Assembly (NCBI GenBank): GCA_036365455.1
Contig: JAWQUS010000002.1
Coordinates: forward strand, 7,440,001-7,504,000
DNA from: Macrosoma leucophasiata
Lineage: Eukaryota; Arthropoda; Insecta; Lepidoptera; Hedylidae
Direction: 5' to 3'
Length of the DNA: 64,000 nt
This document shows positions 34,244 to 43,946 of this stretch, in pieces (within the stretch, counting starts at the first letter, position 1; every line of letters begins with the position of its first letter). Below the pieces are notes generated by a model. That model ran no database searches and had not been told where the DNA came from. It saw nothing but the letters and a program-made list of their open reading frames with translations. Both the position numbers and the translations under genes were made by a program.

Positions 34244-35143
34244 ATGGAAGCATTGAAAAAAATATTACCTGTTAAAATATTTGAAATCATAGAAAGAGCA
34301 GGGATTTCGACGCCTAAACAAATAATAGTGCTCTCAGTTATGGATATCAAAAAGAAGACCAATTTACGAACAAGTGACATAATACTGATGAAAAATATTG
34401 TGTCAGACTTCTCTTGCCCTAAAAGTATCACTTGCGAAAAAGTTGAAACGCAAGTTTTGATAAAAACAGGTTGCACTTCTGTTGACAGATTACTGAATGG
34501 TGGTCTTCGCACCGGCACAATAACAGAAATTTATGGAGAGAGTGGAACAGGCAAGACGCAGTTGTGTTTACAAATATGTGCTCAAAATAACAAAAAGGGA
34601 AGTGTATATATATGTACAGAACACCTATTCCCTGTTAAAAGATTCAGCCAAATGAAAGAAAATTGTCCAGATTACAGGCATGGTGAATCGGATAACACCT
34701 TTGTTGAGCATCTAATGGAGTCAAATGAATTAATGTCTTGTGCCAAAGTTAGATTACCAAAATTTCTAAATATAAATAGAATATCCCTAATAATCATAGA
34801 TTCTATTGCTGCACCTTTTAGATGTGACAATACTAACTATGTACAACGAGCAGAAGAATTGAGAGACCTTGCCATTAGTTTGATCACAATAGCCCAGGCA
34901 TACAATATAGCAGTTGTATGCATAAACCAAGTTACAGCATCCTTCCAAGAAACAGATACAGTGTTACCAAGTCTGGGCTTAGCTTGGTCTAATATGATTT
35001 CCTATAGACTAGGACTGCAAAAGACAACCAATGTAATTGATAGGAATCCTGTTAGGGAACTTTTTGTAGCTTTTGCACCTGATTTGGTGAACTCTAAAGC
35101 AAATTTTATCATTACTGCAAAGGGTATAAAAGATATATTATAA
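34244..35143 (+). CDS. XRCC3: RAD51 paralog, XRCC3-like (spindle-B type)
   Basis: A single-exon gene, 299 aa. RecA/RAD51 core with Walker A GESGTGKT (residues 98-105), VYICTEHLFPVKR, and Walker B LIIIDSIAAPFRC (Asp186). CTEDxFPxKR and DSIAAPFRC are characteristic of XRCC3, the partner of RAD51C in homologous recombination and Holliday-junction processing (Drosophila spindle-B). The N-terminal ~75 residues form a short helical region. Length is a little below vertebrate XRCC3 (~346). No introns are needed. The ATG at 34244 is the first of the frame after stops. A full-length LINE ends ~100 bp upstream. Confidence 0.93.
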   Translation: MEALKKILPVKIFEIIERAGISTPKQIIVLSVMDIKKKTNLRTSDIILMKNIVSDFSCPKSITCEKVETQVLIKTGCTSVDRLLNGGLRTGTITEIYGESGTGKTQLCLQICAQNNKKGSVYICTEHLFPVKRFSQMKENCPDYRHGESDNTFVEHLMESNELMSCAKVRLPKFLNINRISLIIIDSIAAPFRCDNTNYVQRAEELRDLAISLITIAQAYNIAVVCINQVTASFQETDTVLPSLGLAWSNMISYRLGLQKTTNVIDRNPVRELFVAFAPDLVNSKANFIITAKGIKDIL

Positions 35144-35419
35144 TCCTGATTACTTATATTATAAGTGCTACAGACAGTTTTTTGTTTATTTTAAATGGAT
35201 TCATTTACACAATGTATAAAATACAACTTTCTGACTATTTGATCAAGATGTATGCCACGGTAACTGACAGAATTGACACGAGGAATATTTTCCCCATTCA
35301 GTATTAGCGGAGAATAGACTCCTTTTCAGAGTGCAAATGTGACTTGTGTGAACTTTGCACTCAGAAAAGTATGTATAGTTAGCAAAAATGTGGTTTGGTT
35401 TACCTCCTATCCTCTATAT

Positions 35420-35690
35420 CTTAGCCATTTCTCTATTTCAGTCAGGTGCTCCTCAATGTTTGTAGATGTGAATTCAGCACTACTTGACAGTAGTGCAGTG
35501 CCATCTGCATACGTGGCTGTGATGGTACTTATTCATTATTGTTGGAATATCAGCAGTAAATAAGATATAAAGCACTGATCCCAGTATGATACCTTGGGGT
35601 ACACCTGAACGAATCTCGTTGAGAGAAGTGTCATTGTAGAACATTATTTGTCCAAGTAGCTTCTCATTAGGGCAAAGAAAGAGTGGTGTA
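35420..35690 (-). pseudogene. LINE reverse-transcriptase fragment
   Basis: On the minus strand a translation reads SGVPQGIILGSVLYILFTADIPT, the RT box around GVPQG, then after a frame change a degenerate catalytic box YADGTALL and HLTEIEKWLRYRG. This is a Jockey-type RT fragment with at least one frameshift and a mutated DD. Confidence 0.75.
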
Positions 35691-35939
35691 GAAGATTTTA
35701 AAAATCTTAAACTGAAGTCTGTTATGCTGAACTTTGTCAGGCCTCAACCTGCCTAAAAACCCGGACTGATATCAAAGAAAATAAATACTTTGATACTAGG
35801 TTTTGCCCGCGACTTCGTCCGCGTTTGTTCGTTTAATCATTGGGGCATTTCACGCCAAGTGGACAACGAAAAAAAAGTCAGGTCGTGCAATTTGTTCATA
35901 TTCTGTTAGATTATGTATAATTCTAGTGAACATGGATTC

Positions 35940-36453
35940 TAGACCTGAGTCGATCACTCCTTCGTCGGGATTCGGGTCGATCGTGACCCATTGACAAGGT
36001 GATCGAGTCTAAATGACTCGATCGCTTGGGTCATTTGGGTCGCGACTCGATTTCGCTCAAACGTATACTGTAGCTCATGATTCTCGTGATTCGAGACCCA
36101 TCTGATAAGGATGCGAGACTCGAGATCGCGATCCACACATTATGTCGCTGGCTATTTTTCATTTTAATACATTTCTATTAATTATCACTATAATTTCGTT
36201 CTTAAACTTTATAGGTATATAGCATAAATTTTACAATTAGATGACATGGTGCAGGGGAGCTTGATCGATAAAACTATAAACAAACTGAAGTGTACCTTAT
36301 GCTTAATGTGATAGAGTTCACGAGAAACAAAGTACCCAAAGACCCAAAGGACCCAAATGATCGACTTTTTTTTGTACGTCACGACCCGATCACTTGTGTT
36401 TGGATCGTGATTCAATCAAAGTGATTCTATCGCTCGCGATCGACTCAGGTCTA
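35940..36453. mobile_element. Non-autonomous hAT-like element with perfect 8-bp target duplication
   Basis: 514 bp. The inverted ends are TAGACCTGAGTCGATC (left) and GATCGACTCAGGTCTA (right), 16 bp perfect. The target duplication ATGGATTC is at 35932-35939 and 36454-36461. The interior is rich in GATCG-type repeats and has no transposase. Confidence 0.9.
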
Positions 36454-36472
36454 ATGGATTCATAGATGGCGA

Positions 36473-36590
36473 CATTACCGGAACACGATAGTGCTGAACA
36501 CTACCATTTAGCGGCAGAGAGATTATAGGTAATGCGGCTATATTTACATTGTGATGCGGTGGTGTCTACCACCAGTGTCGTATAATGGAG
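36473..36590 (-). repeat. Partial copy of the 24264-24560 repeat family
   Basis: On the minus strand it reads ACTGGTGGTAGACACCACCG...GTAGTGTTCAGCACTATCGT, the first third of the family. Confidence 0.65.
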
Positions 36591-37012
36591 TCTGCTAATT
36601 AGTGCCAATGTACACCATGAGTAGTGAAAGAACCCCCATGCAACCTTTTAAATTCCTGACACTTGTAATTTCTGAGATTTCGTCATGATTGAGTGACCTT
36701 TGGCTTTATCACTCTCAACCTTTGATTATATACACGTCTAGATGGAGCATCCAAGTTCATAGGCGTCCAAAAAAATATCAATTAACTGTTGGCTAGACGT
36801 GGGCAAATACGTTACTTTGGAATCGCAGTGACCGCTGTGACAGTTCCTAAAAAGTCACAGTGATTTATCACCGTGACTTTGTCACGTCAATCACGCACGT
36901 CACAGTTAAGGCAAATCTAAATAACATGGTTCATGTGACAAACGTTACAAGCTGCTATTGACTAAAGTTCTGTACTAACGTTACTTCAGTTAGATATTTT
37001 AAAATTCTAATC

Positions 37013-37472
37013 TATACAAATAAATAAAATTGGAGTGTCTGTTTGTAACATTAAAATAACCGCTTTTTACTAAATGCACATGTATATATACACGGTACAT
37101 ATACCAAAACATTTTTTTTTACAATTTTTGTCTGTCTGTCTGTTTGTTCCCGCTGATCTCGGGAACGGCTGGACCGATTTTGACGGGACACAAGCAACAT
37201 GACTTTAATGATGTAGTATGAGTATTTATGGTTGTTCAGTATCTAACCAGATGAAGTCGTGGGCGCAGCTAGTATAAAAGTAGCCTAGGTTACTCTAGCT
37301 ATCTAGTGAAAGTCCCGTCAAAATCGGTTCAGCCTTCCCGAGATTAGCGGGAACAAACAGACCGACAAAAATTGTTTTGGCATATGTACCGTGTATACAT
37401 ACGTGCATTTAGTAAAAAGCGGTTATTTTTATATTACAAACAGAGACTCCAATTTTATTTATTTGTATTGAT
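37013..37472. mobile_element. Foldback: two inverted RTE-like tails, ~160-bp arms
   Basis: The left arm (37013-37189, starts ATACAAATAAATAAAATTGG and ends TTTTGACGGGAC) and right arm (37312-37472, starts GTCCCGTCAAAATCGG) are reverse complements at roughly 85% identity. The arm sequence is the same as the 3' part of the 14870-15660 repeat. The spacer is ~120 bp. Confidence 0.8.
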
Positions 37473-39000
37473 ATTACTTTAGCATGATTATATAAATAAT
37501 TCTAAAGAATTATTGTATTAAATGCAGCTAAATTATTTCCTAAATGTTGGTACAGTAATAATAATTATTCGAGAATCTTTATTCAACTAATTAAGTATTT
37601 ATGTAGGTAATATCATTTTATTTTCATAATCATTTCCAAAATATACATTTCTTTTCTATGAATAGGTTAACTCTATGAAAGGTATGCCGACTGATTCCGA
37701 CTAACTGCATGCAACTCCTTCACACTCAATCACTCAAGCCAGCGCATTCGATTTCGTAGGCGTTAGTAACGTTCATTTCGTTCCTTGTGATGTGAGTGAC
37801 TGAAGAACGCCACATACTGGAACGTTGATGGAACAAATAACAATGGTCGTTCCTTGGAATGACGTTATTTCGCAATATGTCACAGCACAGAGTACATTGT
37901 ATGTATGTCACAGTGATCGCTTACGACTTCAGATCACTGTGATTTTATCACAGTGAAGTTACTTATCACGCACCTCTACTGTTGGCCCATAACTTCGTTC
38001 CGCTCGCTCAGTAGGTAAGAGAGTAGTATGTTCTGTGGTAGCGATAATGTCATTGTAACGGAAACACGTCCGCGTCTATGCTTTCATTATGACGATTTGC
38101 GCTATTAAAGTGTGCCGAAATTACAAAAGAAGAATGAAAAAATCTAAAAACATTTCTTATTATCGGTAACTACACTTTCCATAGTCCTAAATGTATCCCA
38201 GAAATATATCAACCATATTTAATTTTACGTCGCATTTGTACGGTTCATTGAACGCCATATTTACTGTGTTGCCAGTTTTTTATTTAAAATCTTCCCAGAC
38301 AAATATGAAGTTACAAAATAAAATTTTATAAAATATATGTTTGTTATACCTATTTTTATTTTAATAACCCCGAAGGAAAAAGAGGGGTGTTCTAAGTTTG
38401 ACGTGTGTATCTGCTTGTGGGTTTGTAAATTCCCAACTAGTGGATCAATTCCAGATTTTGATTTTGTTCTTACAAATGTATTTATTTTTCTCCACGGTAA
38501 AAGTAATTTACACTAAGGACAAATAACATTTTCACCCATTGAGTAGTGTGTGTAAAGCGAATAAAATATACGTACTAGCGTGTGTTACACGCACACAAGG
38601 TTTTTCGAGTTGGGACATTGTTTTTGCAGCGTTTGTAAGGCGACGCTCCATCAAGACGTGAATATAATCAAAGCTCTCAACATAGTTGTAAGGTTATTAA
38701 ATAAATGTCGAAGTAAGATGGGAGAAGGTGGAAACAAGTTTGTGTATAGTTGTGTTTTTATGTAAAAAATGGTGGGATTTTTATCATGAAGTACCTATTC
38801 GATTCATCAAGTATTTTAAATAATTCGATCTTAGAACGTGAGTAGTAAAGAAGGCAGTGAAAAGTGATTTTTCGTGCTGCCTCCAAAACTTCATAAAAAC
38901 TCTTAGTAAAGTCCCCATCACTTTACTCGAGCCATCTCATCATACTCTTTAGGGTACCATCCATCCAATCATCGTCATCTTCCATACACAATATTATATT
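37473..39000. other. Intergenic, repeat fragments only
   Basis: No gene seen. A short stretch near 38865-38945 matches the foldback arm at 28043-28115. Around 38360-38470 there is a fragment (CCCCGAAGGAAAAAGAGGGG...) typical of lepidopteran repeats. A small frame at 38580-38765 has no support. Confidence 0.5.
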
Positions 39001-40393
39001 GGTGAGTATACGAGTGATGAACTGCCAATTACGTATGGAGTACCACAAGGTAGCATTTTGGGGCCGACGTTATTTTTGTGTTATATAAATGAACTCTGTA
39101 ATCTAAAAATAAAAAATTGTAAAATCATTTCGTACGCTGATGACACCACACTTACATTTAATGGTGATTCTTGGTATGAAGTATTTAACACAGCGCAAAG
39201 TGGTTTTAACATTGTTTGTAAGTGGCTTGCTAACAATTGTCTGACCTTAAACACAGATAAAACCAAATATATTTCTTTTTCTAATCTAGGCTCAGACCAA
39301 ACGATATCTAATTTAAATTTATATGCACACCAGTGCTCTTTCCCTCCGTCCTCATCTTGCACATGCTCTTGTATTGAAGCCACGGATAGTGTATGTTACT
39401 TGGGTGTAGTTAGTGTATGTAACTATCGATAAAAGACTGTCATTTGAGACTCAAATAAATAATATAATACAGAAAGTACGTAAATTCTCATATTTGTTTA
39501 AGCAATTAAAATCAGTAGCAGACTTCAAAACATTAAAAATGGTATATTTATCACTTATTCCGTCAATAGTTTCGTATTGTATTTCGTCTTGGGGAGGAGC
39601 CGACAAGACAAAATTAATAAAATTGGAAAGAGCTCATAGACTTATACTCAAAATAATGCTGTCCAAGCCACAACGATATGAAACAGCATTACTTTATCGG
39701 GAATAGGAGGTTTTAACGGTACGACAATTATACATTCATGCATTGATTCTTCGAGTTCACTCGGACACTACACTAATTGATGTGAGCAAAAGTAAAACTC
39801 GTCGTCATTTTTCTGTTTGTAACATTAAAAAAGTAAGGACTAATTTTGCCCAAAAATTTTACTGTTTTCGTGGGCCAAAATTATATAACAAAATCAACAA
39901 AGAATTAAATATAACTAAAGCCAATAAAATGATTTGTATAAATAAACTAAAGAAATGGTTACTAACTTTAGATTACCAAAAGACTCAAAAACTTCTAGAA
40001 ATTGTATCGTAAAATATCACACACACACACACTCACTCTCGCTCCCACGCATACACACACATATACATTCACGCACGCATGCGCTCATTTATACACTAGC
40101 CTTTGTTATTTTGTGAAAAATTTAACTTTATTTCTCTATTTAAAAAAAAATTTATATATCTGTATATGTACCACCACCTAATCTACCTTATTATTAGCAC
40201 AATGTATTCTTTATGAATTTCTGTAATCCTTTCTTATGAGGGAAGAGCTGGTGTCCTGAAATACAGGCTTTGCTTAGTTTAGGCACCAGTCTCCCACAAT
40301 TTACTTTAATAATCACTCACGACTTTTTATGTTTTTATTATCTTAAACTGTGTAGTTATTAAGGTTATTGTGGTGATAAATAAATAAAAAAAT
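39001..40393 (+). mobile_element. 5'-truncated LINE with broken reverse transcriptase and (TAAA)-like tail
   Basis: Translations in three successive segments (39020-39400, 39413-39706, 39743-40012) read as one RT: GVPQGSILGPTLFLCYINEL, the catalytic ISYADDTTLTF, then the thumb (SYCISSWGGAD) and C-terminus. Frame changes occur near 39405 and a stop at 39704. An (AC)n-like tract follows at 40018-40078 and a GATAAATAAATAAAAAA tail near 40375. CR1/Jockey-like. Confidence 0.85.
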
Positions 40394-40625
40394 ATATAAG
40401 TAGATATTCATTAGGTACTGACAGACATGCTCATTAGTGGCATGCTAATTCATCTCTAAAAAGTATGCTCAAAATGTGCATGCATGCTCTTTCACGGTAC
40501 ACAAATGCTTAACTATTTAATGCATGCTTATATCACATAAGCTACTAATGGTGCCTAAACTAAGCAAAGCCTGTATTTCAGGACACCAGCTCTTCCCTCA
40601 TAAGAAAGGATTACAGAAATTCATA
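40212..40625. repeat. 77-bp perfect inverted repeat
   Basis: Left arm 40212-40288 (starts TATGAATTTCTGTAATCC) and right arm 40549-40625 are exact reverse complements over 77 bp. A second, inner-to-outer inverted match (GGTACTGACAGACATGCTCA at ~40415 against its complement near 40728) shows a more complex local inverted duplication. The left arm is part of the LINE 3' UTR. Confidence 0.93.
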
Positions 40626-41182
40626 GCGCTACCAAGTCAAAACCGATGTGGATGGGGACAAAAGCATGCACAATTAATGAACCAATTAGTAGCATGCTTC
40701 GTGCTACTAATGAGCATATCTGTCAGTACCTTTATCATGAAATTAAGAATATAAAAATTACTGAACACTGGCTGTAAAAGACTTGAATCCATGGCCGTAA
40801 AACAAATAAAAAAAAGTAGGATTGACATGTCAAAATTTTTAAAGATCAATTTTTATATCACAGATCACTTTAGACTAGTTAATTAAAATTGAATTTTTAA
40901 GGGGCAATTGCATAAAAATTCAATAAATTTGTGCTAGTTGTATGCATAGTACCTAAATTCAAATAATAAATTAAGGTACCAAAACGAAAAGGAATGAACA
41001 ATGAACAGCGTATTTTATAGGTTACGCTACACTATTTTTCACGCCAAAGTTTGTATAACTACTTTTAATTAATTTTGATTAATACAACGCTATTCCACGT
41101 AAAAATGTGTATAAAAGTTTAAACGTTATTCTAGAATTTCTCTAGTACCAAACGTTCTGATACAAAACGAAGGATATTTATT

Positions 41183-43041
41183 ATGGAAGTGAAATCCCGA
41201 GAGAATCCTATTGTTATCAAACTCGAATCGCCGGAATTTAGAAATATATTCAGTTCAGAAGTTCTGGAATTAAAAAGAATTTTTGATAAATATAATTATG
41301 AAATTAGGGTGGCTGGAGGAGCTGTAAGGTATCTTTTCATTTAAATATCAACTCATTAGTTTAAAACATGATTGACAATATTTTTTACAAAAAAATGTGT
41401 AATTGCAGAGATTTGCTCTTGGGCTTGCAGCCTAAAGATCTCGATTTTGCCACCACTGCAACTCCTCAACAGATGAAGGATATGTTCACTGAAGAAAATG
41501 TACGTATGATAAATATGAGTGGAGAGAAACATGGTACAATCACACCAAGGATCAATGATAAGGAAAACTTTGAGGTTACTACCTTACGAATTGATGTAGT
41601 CACTGATGGTCGTCATGCTGAAGTTGAATTCACTAAAGATTGGAAATTGGATGCTAATCGAAGAGATCTCACTATTAACTCAATGTTTTTAGGTATTAAA
41701 ACACACAATTTGAAGTTATTTGTGCACACATTAATGCTAAATTAGAAGTAGTGTTAGAAAATTTTTAATATTTTTATTGATAAGTAATAATAATAGGTTT
41801 TGTATGACCCCATAATGACTATCCCATAGACAATTACTAAGAACTCAGGGATGGCAATGCATCTGCATTTTGTCCTCTGGTTTTTGTGTAGATGTCTGTA
41901 GGCTGTCATCACTTAACATCAATGTGAGCTGCATGCTTGTTTTCCACCTTTCTTCAATAAATTTCACTCTATGCAGGATTTGATGGCTCTGTTTACGATT
42001 ATTTCTTTGGTTATGAAGATTTACAAAAAAGAAGAATATCATTTGTTGGTGATGCAGAAACTAGGATCCAGGAAGACTATCTAAGGATAATGCGTTATTT
42101 CCGTTTCTATGGCCGAATAGCTGAAAAACCTGATAACCATGATGCTAATACATTAGAAGTTATCAAAAAGAATGCTGGAGGACTACAAAATGTATCTGGA
42201 GAAAGAATTTGGATGGAATTAAAGAAAACTTTACAAGGAAACTTTTCTGGAAATCTGTTGAAATATATAATCAGTTTGGATATTGGACAATACATAGGTA
42301 GTTCGTAAATGTTTTCTCTTTCAAAAAACTTTAATTTTTGTCTATATATTATTGCATGTGGTTGTTAAAATTATATTAAATACTTAAATATGCAGGTTAG
42401 TACAACTAAACAATAGACATTTTCAGGTTTACTAAACACAAATGTACATGAACTAGATAAATTGTTAAAAAGAAGTCAACACCTAGACCTCTATCCTATG
42501 TCATACATAGCAGCATTACTAAAAGATGTGGATGATGTTACATTAGTCCACTGTAGACTAAAATTCTCAGGATATGATAGAGACATGGCATACTTTATTG
42601 TAGAACATAGAGATATTGAAACAGATAGTGCAAGGCCCTTATTGTAAGTATGAATAATTTAGTTTATGTAATTGCTTATTTTGTTATGATCTTGATGTAT
42701 GATCCTCATTGTTCACAATTTGCAGACCTTACGAAAAAATAGTTTTAAATACAAAAATCAAACAAAAAGATGCTGTAGACTATGTGAAGGAAGTAATTAA
42801 ATATAAAGGAGATGAACATCTCTTGGAACTTTTCAATAAATGGGAAATACCACGGTTTCCAATTAATGGCAAAATTTTGAAAGAAAATGGAGTTCCTCCA
42901 GGCAAGTTGTATGGTCCAATAATCAACAAGCTCAAGGATATGTGGATTGAAAGTGAATATAAACAAACAAGTGAAGAGTTAGTTAAAAATATACCAAATA
43001 TCTTGGAAGACTTTGAAACTCAAAAACAGAAGAAACAATGA
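41183..43041 (+). CDS. TRNT1: CCA-adding tRNA nucleotidyltransferase
   Basis: Exons 41183-41328, 41409-41692, 41977-42297, 42427-42643 and 42726-43041; GT/AG and in phase; 427 aa (human 434). It adds CCA to tRNA 3' ends. Class-II poly(A) polymerase/tRNA nucleotidyltransferase head: [13 protein letters not shown] (nucleotide-binding Gly loop), PKDLDFAT with the two catalytic Asp (DxD), [28 protein letters not shown], then [25 protein letters not shown] (neck, nucleotide-selecting region), followed by the body and tail helices. An in-frame TAG at 41132-41134 precedes the ATG, so this exon gives no mitochondrial presequence. AATAAA lies at 43076-43081. A partial retro-repeat (41800-41955) lies in intron 2. 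Confidence 0.97.
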
Positions 43042-43075
43042 TGTGAATTATCGAAAATGATCTTATTTATTTCAA

Positions 43076-43081
43076 AATAAA
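43076..43081 (+). terminator. Poly(A) signal of TRNT1
   Basis: AATAAA 35 nt after the TRNT1 stop codon. Confidence 0.75.
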
Positions 43082-43946
43082 AGTACCTATTTATTATTTT
43101 TTTTAATTTATATGTTTTTTTTTCTTGACGTTTCACTCTCATATCATTCTCATTTCTACGTTATTGTAGAATAGAATGTAGGACATACACTTTTTGCTTT
43201 AACTGCAAGTAGTTTATTAGTAACTCTATGTTCAACATGAAATTCAATTCCATAACATATCACTATTTCATAATAACTACTAGGAGCATGCAGGTAGAAG
43301 TAAAGTGGAGGTGAAGTACAGTCGGAACTCTCCTTTTATCCAAAATCAGTCAAATACAGATTTTATTATCATTGCATATGGTGCCTGTGAGATTAAGCAG
43401 CCAGTTCCTTGATGATATGGTCCCCTAAATGATTTGTGCTTGTAAACGTGTTTGATTCATTGGCGACACGAAAGGACAAGACAAATCAAGCGTCATAGCG
43501 ATTGTCAGTATAATCGCTATTGCTTTGATGTCATATTATACCTAATAATAAGTATGGTCACAGCGCATCAGAGCGACCCGGCACCGCCTGGCGGTGTTCA
43601 CTCGTCGACGAGCAAACTCTGGTGGCAGCCTCGTTGTCAAACAGCTAACATTGGTTGTGGGTTGGGCCCTTTGATTTTCTATTCTCAATAATCATCGTCA
43701 ATATTTTTTTGACGATGATTGGAATTATTACTGTTGCAATTTTCATCTTATAAAATAAAATTATAAATATACGCTCCTACTGACTTCCAATAAAAATAAA
43801 GAGGAAATAAAAGGCTTTATACAATATAAATTAAATTTATCTTAAGACAGTATACAAAATAATTAGATAATAGTTAATAAACTCAACAAATGTTTTAATA
43901 TCACAAAGGTGCAAGTAGGTTTTTAAAATAAGTCATTTAAAGTAAA
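43082..43946. other. Convergent intergenic region between TRNT1 and ANCHR
   Basis: No gene seen; a 79-codon frame at 43452-43691 is unsupported. A 12-bp hairpin (AATCATCGTCAA) sits at 43690-43720. TTTAAT at 43894-43899 gives an ATTAAA signal for the minus-strand gene. Confidence 0.5.

Noticed and set aside
43452..43691. 79-codon frame as a gene
   Set aside because: No motif, in a convergent intergenic region, no splice or poly(A) context.
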